Part shown: in pieces, positions 8,149 to 11,005 of the stretch | Layout of the letters: each line of letters starts with the position of its first letter | How positions within the stretch are numbered: position 1 is the stretch's first letter | NCBI GenBank assembly: GCA_026706325.1 | Contig: JAPOYZ010000234.1 | Coordinates: 1 to 11,005, forward strand | Direction: 5' to 3' | Source of the DNA: Candidatus Aminicenantota bacterium | Lineage (GTDB): Bacteria > Acidobacteriota > UBA6911 > RPQK01 > JAJDTT01 | DNA length: 11,005 nucleotides | The notes under the pieces: generated by a model | Seen by the model: only the letters and a program-made list of their open reading frames with translations | Databases searched by the model: none | What the model was told of the DNA's origin: nothing | Translations under genes and position numbers: made by a program

Positions 8149-9351
8149 ATGAGACGAGGTCTTTCCATCGCGTGTTCAGTCTCTATCCTGACGGTTTCGT
8201 TGGCCTTGCCGGCCGAGCGGCACAAGGTCGTGGCCCCTCCGGGGACGGGGATGGGGCTGCCCTTCAGTCCGGCCGTCGAGGCGAACGGATTTCTCTATCT
8301 GTCCGGCGCCCTGGGGAATACGCCGGGGACCCGGGAGGTCAAAGGGGATATCCGGGTCCAGACCCGCCAGACGCTGGAGAATCTGCGAACCGTCCTGAAG
8401 GCGGCGGGGATGGGGTTTTCCGACGTGGTGAGCGCCAACGTCTTCCTCTCGGACACCCGTCTTTTCCGGCCGTTCAACGAAGTCTACCGGGAGTATTTTC
8501 GCGAGAATCCGCCGGCGCGGGCCACGGTGGAAGGGGCCATCGTCTTTCCCAAGGCGGTGGTGGAGATCGCCCTGGTGGCCGCCCGGCCCGAACGGGGGAA
8601 GACCATCGTCACGCCGAGCGGCTGGACGCGTCCCGGCTCCCCGTCCAGTTGGGGAGTGCTGGCCGGCGACACCCTGTTCGTCTCGGGAATCATCAGCAGC
8701 GATCCCGTCACCGGGGATTCCAGGTCCGGCGATACCGCGGCCCAGACCCGCACGGTGCTGGAGAACGTCGGGGCCATCCTGCGGGAAGCCGGCATGGACT
8801 ACGGGGACGTGGTCTCCTCCAAGGTCTTCCTGGCCGATTCCCGCGATTTTGCCGAAATGAACCGCGTCTACCGTTCCTTTTTCCCCAAGGATCCTCCGGC
8901 CCGGGCCACCAGCCAGGCCAGGCTCATGCACCAGGATTGGAAGGTGGAGATCCAGTGCGTCGCCGTGCGGGGAGGCTCCCGCGAGGTGGCGGCCCCGGCG
9001 GGCGAACCTCTTCCGGCCAGTCCCTACTCCCCGGGAATCCGAGCCGGCGGCCGGCTCTACCTGGCGGGCATGGTGGGACGGGGAAAGACCGGCTGGGCCG
9101 AGGGGATCGAAGCCCAGACCCGTCAGACCCTGGAGAATCTCCGTGCGGTCCTGACCCAGGCAGGCCTGGAGTTCGGCCACGTGGTGGAGGCCAACGTCTA
9201 TCTGTCCGACATCCGCTACTACGGCCAGATGAACCAGGTCTACAAGACGGTCTTCCCCGGATCGCCCCCGGCCCGGGCCACCTTCGGCTCGGTGCTCATG
9301 TCTCCCGATGCCCTGGTGGAAATCATGATGACGGCCCACGAGGCTCCGTAA
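8149..9351 (+). CDS. Exported protein of three tandem RidA/YjgF (Rid) domains
   Basis: 400 residues. Residues 1-22 form a short signal peptide (MRRG, hydrophobic core, LALPA). Three complete Rid domains follow at about 27-148, 151-275 and 277-398. Typical RidA is a cytosolic homotrimer of about 130 residues that hydrolyses enamine/imine intermediates, with sites at subunit interfaces. This protein carries a whole trimer in one chain and is apparently exported. Each domain keeps PPARAT. By comparison with E. coli RidA, the Arg105, Glu120 and Asn88 equivalents are R124/E139/N110, R252/E267/N238 and R376/E391/N362. The Tyr17 position is F39, W168 and Y293; the Ser30 position is S52, S179 and A306. 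The start at 8149 is preferred over an in-frame ATG 45 nt upstream because only it begins directly with the signal peptide and has a modest ribosome binding site. Substrate unknown. Confidence 0.9.
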   Translation: MRRGLSIACSVSILTVSLALPAERHKVVAPPGTGMGLPFSPAVEANGFLYLSGALGNTPGTREVKGDIRVQTRQTLENLRTVLKAAGMGFSDVVSANVFLSDTRLFRPFNEVYREYFRENPPARATVEGAIVFPKAVVEIALVAARPERGKTIVTPSGWTRPGSPSSWGVLAGDTLFVSGIISSDPVTGDSRSGDTAAQTRTVLENVGAILREAGMDYGDVVSSKVFLADSRDFAEMNRVYRSFFPKDPPARATSQARLMHQDWKVEIQCVAVRGGSREVAAPAGEPLPASPYSPGIRAGGRLYLAGMVGRGKTGWAEGIEAQTRQTLENLRAVLTQAGLEFGHVVEANVYLSDIRYYGQMNQVYKTVFPGSPPARATFGSVLMSPDALVEIMMTAHEAP

Positions 9352-9403
9352 CGAACTCCGGGGGAGGGCTTCGGAGCGGAACACACTCTTCGCGAGGTGG
9401 CAG

Positions 9404-10021
9404 GTGCAAGCGACGATCCTCTCCTTCTCCGGCAAGCGGGATCTGCTGGAGGGCTTGGTCGATGCCGGGGCCATCTTGCTGGGAGCCGAGGTGCGGCGCC
9501 GCTACGGCCTGCGGACTCCCGTCTTCATCGATCTTCGAACCGCCGTCTACACCGATCTGGCCCTCTTTTCCCTCCTCGGGTCCAGTTTCGCCGAGATCGC
9601 GGAAAGGTGGTCGACACCGAAGACGCCCCAACAGGTGATCGGAGTCCCGGACACCGGCATCCCTCTCGCCGCGGCGGCATCCCTGGCCAGCTTCCGGAAA
9701 GGCCGGGAACCCTTCATCACCCTCTCGGTGTTGCGGAAGGAGGCGCGAGTCTATCCGGGCGAGATCGTCTCCGAGTTCGTGGGCCGGCCGGACCCGAGCC
9801 GGGAAGCCAATCTGATCGACGACGTCGTGGCGTCCGGGGGCAGCCTCCGGAGGGCGGTGACACGGCTCAGGGCATTGGAGATTCCGGTGGGACGCATCGT
9901 GGTCTGCGTCGACCGGGAACAGGGGGGCGTCGATGCGCTGGCCGACCTGGGGATTCCCATCCACGCGTTGTTCAGTTTGGCGGAGATCGGTGCCTATTGT
10001 GAGGAGCGGAAGCTGATCTGA
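9404..10021 (+). CDS. Orotate phosphoribosyltransferase-like protein (PyrE family, possibly divergent)
   Basis: 205 residues, the usual length of OPRT, which joins orotate and PRPP to make OMP in pyrimidine synthesis. The PRPP-binding loop is LIDDVVASGGSL (137-148). FIDLRTAVY (41-49) matches the N-terminal substrate strand and DREQGG (170-175) is a characteristic OPRT motif. RKEAR (111-115) opens the catalytic flexible loop. Departures from canonical enzymes: the usual KSG before the FIDLR strand reads RTP here, and the loop after RKEA reads RVYP instead of the KDYG/KDHG type. It could therefore be a genuine OPRT of a divergent clade or a paralogue with another base. GTG at 9404 is the likely start, with GAGGTGG just upstream at tight spacing. 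It lies 52 nt after the RidA-type gene and is probably co-transcribed with it. Confidence 0.82.
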   Translation: MQATILSFSGKRDLLEGLVDAGAILLGAEVRRRYGLRTPVFIDLRTAVYTDLALFSLLGSSFAEIAERWSTPKTPQQVIGVPDTGIPLAAAASLASFRKGREPFITLSVLRKEARVYPGEIVSEFVGRPDPSREANLIDDVVASGGSLRRAVTRLRALEIPVGRIVVCVDREQGGVDALADLGIPIHALFSLAEIGAYCEERKLI

Positions 10022-10062
10022 GGAGGGATCCCTCCGGGCGGAGCGGCGGTTTCCAGCCGCCG
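10022..10062 (+). terminator. Palindrome plus GC hairpin after the phosphoribosyltransferase gene
   Basis: A perfect 14-nt palindrome, GGAGGGATCCCTCC (10022-10035), starts right after the TGA stop. A GC-rich hairpin follows: CGGCGG (10044-10049) pairs with CCGCCG (10057-10062), and an inner T-G wobble closes a TTCCA loop. There is no T tract. It sits between convergent genes and probably contributes to transcription ending on both strands, or belongs to a dispersed repeat. Confidence 0.45.
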
Positions 10063-10093
10063 GATTCCCATTGACGTTGGGACACGAAAGATT

Positions 10094-10113
10094 GGGGGAC
10101 AAGAATGTCCCCT
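10094..10113 (-). repeat. GGGGACA hairpin in the convergent gap (repeat copy 2)
   Basis: GGGGACA (10095-10101) pairs exactly with TGTCCCC (10106-10112) around an AGAA loop, with a G-T wobble extending the stem at 10094/10113. The core matches the hairpin at 384-411 (consensus GGGGGACARGAATGTCCCC). In the minus-strand sense it begins about 8 nt after the stop of the 50-residue gene, the same placement as copy 1 after the TonB receptor. An alternative stem, GTCCCC (10107-10112) with GGGGAC (10117-10122), competes for the same bases. Confidence 0.7.
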
Positions 10114-10121
10114 CCTGGGGA

Positions 10122-10274
10122 CTATGACTTTTCTTGAGTCGACCCGTTCCCGGAGCTGGCCGCCGAGCCCTGCTTCTTCGTCAGTTGGAGGTATTTTTCC
10201 GTGCAATATCCGCCGACGCCGGCGGCCAACAGGGCTCCGAACCAAGCAATTCCGATCAGGATGTCATTGATCAT
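10122..10274 (-). CDS. Small single-pass membrane protein, 50 residues
   Basis: A 50-residue reading frame beginning MINDILIGIAWFGALLAAG and ending in STQEKS. Residues about 4-22 form one hydrophobic, Gly/Ala-rich membrane helix. A polar Lys/Gln/Ser-rich tail (about 25-50) follows and is probably cytoplasmic. The start codon overlaps the stop of the preceding small gene as ATGA, with GGGAG 7 nt before the ATG, so translation is very likely coupled. I recognise no family. The pairing with another small membrane protein and the clean ribosome binding site argue that it is real despite its size. Confidence 0.65.
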   Translation of the reverse strand: MINDILIGIAWFGALLAAGVGGYCTEKYLQLTKKQGSAASSGNGSTQEKS

Positions 10275-10519
10275 CTCTTCGCTCCCAGACGGGACGTCAT
10301 TCTCCAGACGATGAAAATCAATACTACCAGGAAAGGGCTGAGAACACTCTTGGCCTCCTCGTTCTGCCCGGTGAACAGGAAATAGATCAGCGCCACCAGG
10401 ACCAACAGGAAAATCCCGGTGATCACGAAGGCAATGATGAACAAGCCCGAAGGGTTCTCCCTCAATTCGTCAACTCCATGGTTCGGCCGCAACTGACAAT
10501 CAACGCCGAAATCCGCCAC
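10271..10519 (-). CDS. Small two-helix membrane protein, up to 82 residues
   Basis: The frame encodes a polar N-terminus and two hydrophobic helices. The first is about residues 26-50 (GLFIIAFVITGIFLLVLVAL). The short linker FTGQNEEAKSV follows, then the second helix at about 61-73 (SPFLVVLIFIVW) and a basic end, RMTSRLGAKR. The longest start is GTG at 10519, which has no clear ribosome binding site. TTG at 10465 has GGAG 8 nt upstream and would give a 64-residue protein beginning just before the first helix. It lies 21 nt after the mobA stop and overlaps the next small gene by 4 nt, so it is probably the middle gene of a three-gene operon. No known family is recognised. The basic C-terminus suggests a cytoplasmic end. 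Confidence 0.7.
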   Translation of the reverse strand: MADFGVDCQLRPNHGVDELRENPSGLFIIAFVITGIFLLVLVALIYFLFTGQNEEAKSVLSPFLVVLIFIVWRMTSRLGAKR

Positions 10520-10540
10520 GGCCTGTCTACTAAAACGAAC

Positions 10541-11005
10541 TCAATCCATTTTCCGTTGAAGGAGTTCCCAGTCGGCGGGGGTGTTCACGTTGAGGAAACC
10601 CTCGTCCAACAGATTCCATTCGACGGCCGGCAGGACGTGAACCCGCAGGTCCTCCGCTTCCAATACCGAGTCGACCCGGCGGGCGCCGGCTTCCAGGAGT
10701 CTTCGAATCGGGTTCGCGGCATTGCGGGAGTAGTAGGCGCAAAGGGGATGGAGCCCGCCTGCCGCGTCGCGGGGAACCACCACGTCGAAATCGCGGCCGG
10801 CCCGGGCCAGAATCCGGTAGAGCCGGGGGGAAACCAGGGGGGTGTCGCAGGGAATGAAGTAGTTGTCCCGGGAACGGGAGGCGGTCAGTGCGGTGAACAC
10901 CGCCGCCAGGGGACCCGCGCCGGAAACCCGGTCGACCAGCACGGGCAGGCCCATGCTCCGAAACCGCTCTCCGGAGTCTGCGACGATGGTGACGGGCAGG
11001 CCCAC
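10541..11005 (-). CDS. mobA: Molybdenum cofactor guanylyltransferase (5' end outside the window)
   Basis: The visible 154 residues are the C-terminal three quarters of a MobA-type nucleotidyltransferase, which uses GTP to convert molybdopterin cofactor to the guanine dinucleotide form in the cytoplasm. Family marks are SGAGPLAAVFTAL (the GPLAG-type segment), the metal-binding region FIPCDTPLVSP (the usual ACDMP), HPLCAYYS (usual QPLCALY), a LLEAGARRV segment and the closing NVNTPADWELL. The N-terminal GTP-binding LAGGxSxRMGxxK loop lies beyond position 11005, so the true start is not visible. The CDM/QPL residues vary slightly (CDT, HPL), which is tolerated in the wider family. It heads the minus-strand operon with the two small membrane genes. 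MobB or molybdoenzyme genes are not seen in the window. Confidence 0.87.
   Translation of the reverse strand: MGLPVTIVADSGERFRSMGLPVLVDRVSGAGPLAAVFTALTASRSRDNYFIPCDTPLVSPRLYRILARAGRDFDVVVPRDAAGGLHPLCAYYSRNAANPIRRLLEAGARRVDSVLEAEDLRVHVLPAVEWNLLDEGFLNVNTPADWELLQRKMD

Noticed and set aside
8176..9474. Minus-strand frame of 432 codons opposite the triple-RidA gene
   Set aside because: It is an antisense shadow, and the three internal repeats of RidA force a similar reverse-strand pattern.
8070..9638. Alternative plus-strand frame overlapping the RidA-type and phosphoribosyltransferase genes
   Set aside because: It is Arg/Gly/Pro-rich without motifs and crosses two genes with clear family signatures in other frames.
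10134..10385. Plus-strand frame of 83 codons over the small membrane genes
   Set aside because: It has no domain or ribosome binding site. The minus strand has two coupled frames with clear membrane helices.
1..11005. CRISPR array, tRNA, rRNA, insertion sequence or prophage signatures
   Set aside because: I saw no regularly spaced repeats, cloverleaf with a CCA end, rRNA-like blocks, transposase motifs or terminal inverted repeats.

Overview
The window is high-GC, bacterial, and looks chromosomal. The most telling gene is a 1215-residue TonB-dependent receptor with an N-terminal carboxypeptidase-regulatory-like domain (Oar/CarO type). The next gene is a secreted c-heme/copper-monooxygenase-like/TPR fusion. 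Together they suggest Acidobacteriota, probably a Solibacter/Bryobacter- or Vicinamibacter-like lineage. This is an inference from family content; no rRNA or other phylogenetic marker is present.

Layout, left to right. Positions 1-383 hold no convincing gene and are AT-richer than the rest. The TonB-dependent receptor (421-4068, minus) ends next to a perfect 12-bp hairpin. Its leader (4069-4313) carries a sigma70-like promoter, a small repeat cluster that could be an operator, and a strong Shine-Dalgarno. Next, also on minus, is the secreted multidomain protein (4314-6725): a CxxCH heme domain, a domain with every copper ligand of the peptidylglycine/dopamine monooxygenase fold, and about nine TPRs. 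Upstream of it on the same strand is an MFS transporter (6842-8071), separated by a short gap with a terminator-like hairpin.

A 77-bp divergent gap (8072-8148) separates the MFS gene from a plus-strand pair. The first encodes an exported protein of three tandem RidA/YjgF domains (8149-9351). The second encodes an orotate-phosphoribosyltransferase-like protein (9404-10021). This pair converges on a minus-strand operon that enters from the right edge: mobA (5' end outside the window), then two small membrane-protein genes. The second of these is only 50 residues and overlaps its predecessor by ATGA. A second copy of the GGGGACA hairpin lies in the convergent gap at about 10094-10113.

Functionally this is a patchwork: outer-membrane uptake (TonB receptor), extracytoplasmic oxidative chemistry (heme/copper/TPR protein), export or uptake (MFS), an exported RidA-type enamine/imine deaminase candidate, a phosphoribosyltransferase, and molybdenum-cofactor maturation. 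No defence system, CRISPR array, insertion sequence, tRNA or rRNA was seen. The least ordinary items are the heme/copper/TPR fusion, the exported triple-RidA protein, the translationally coupled tiny membrane genes, and the repeated 3'-end hairpin.
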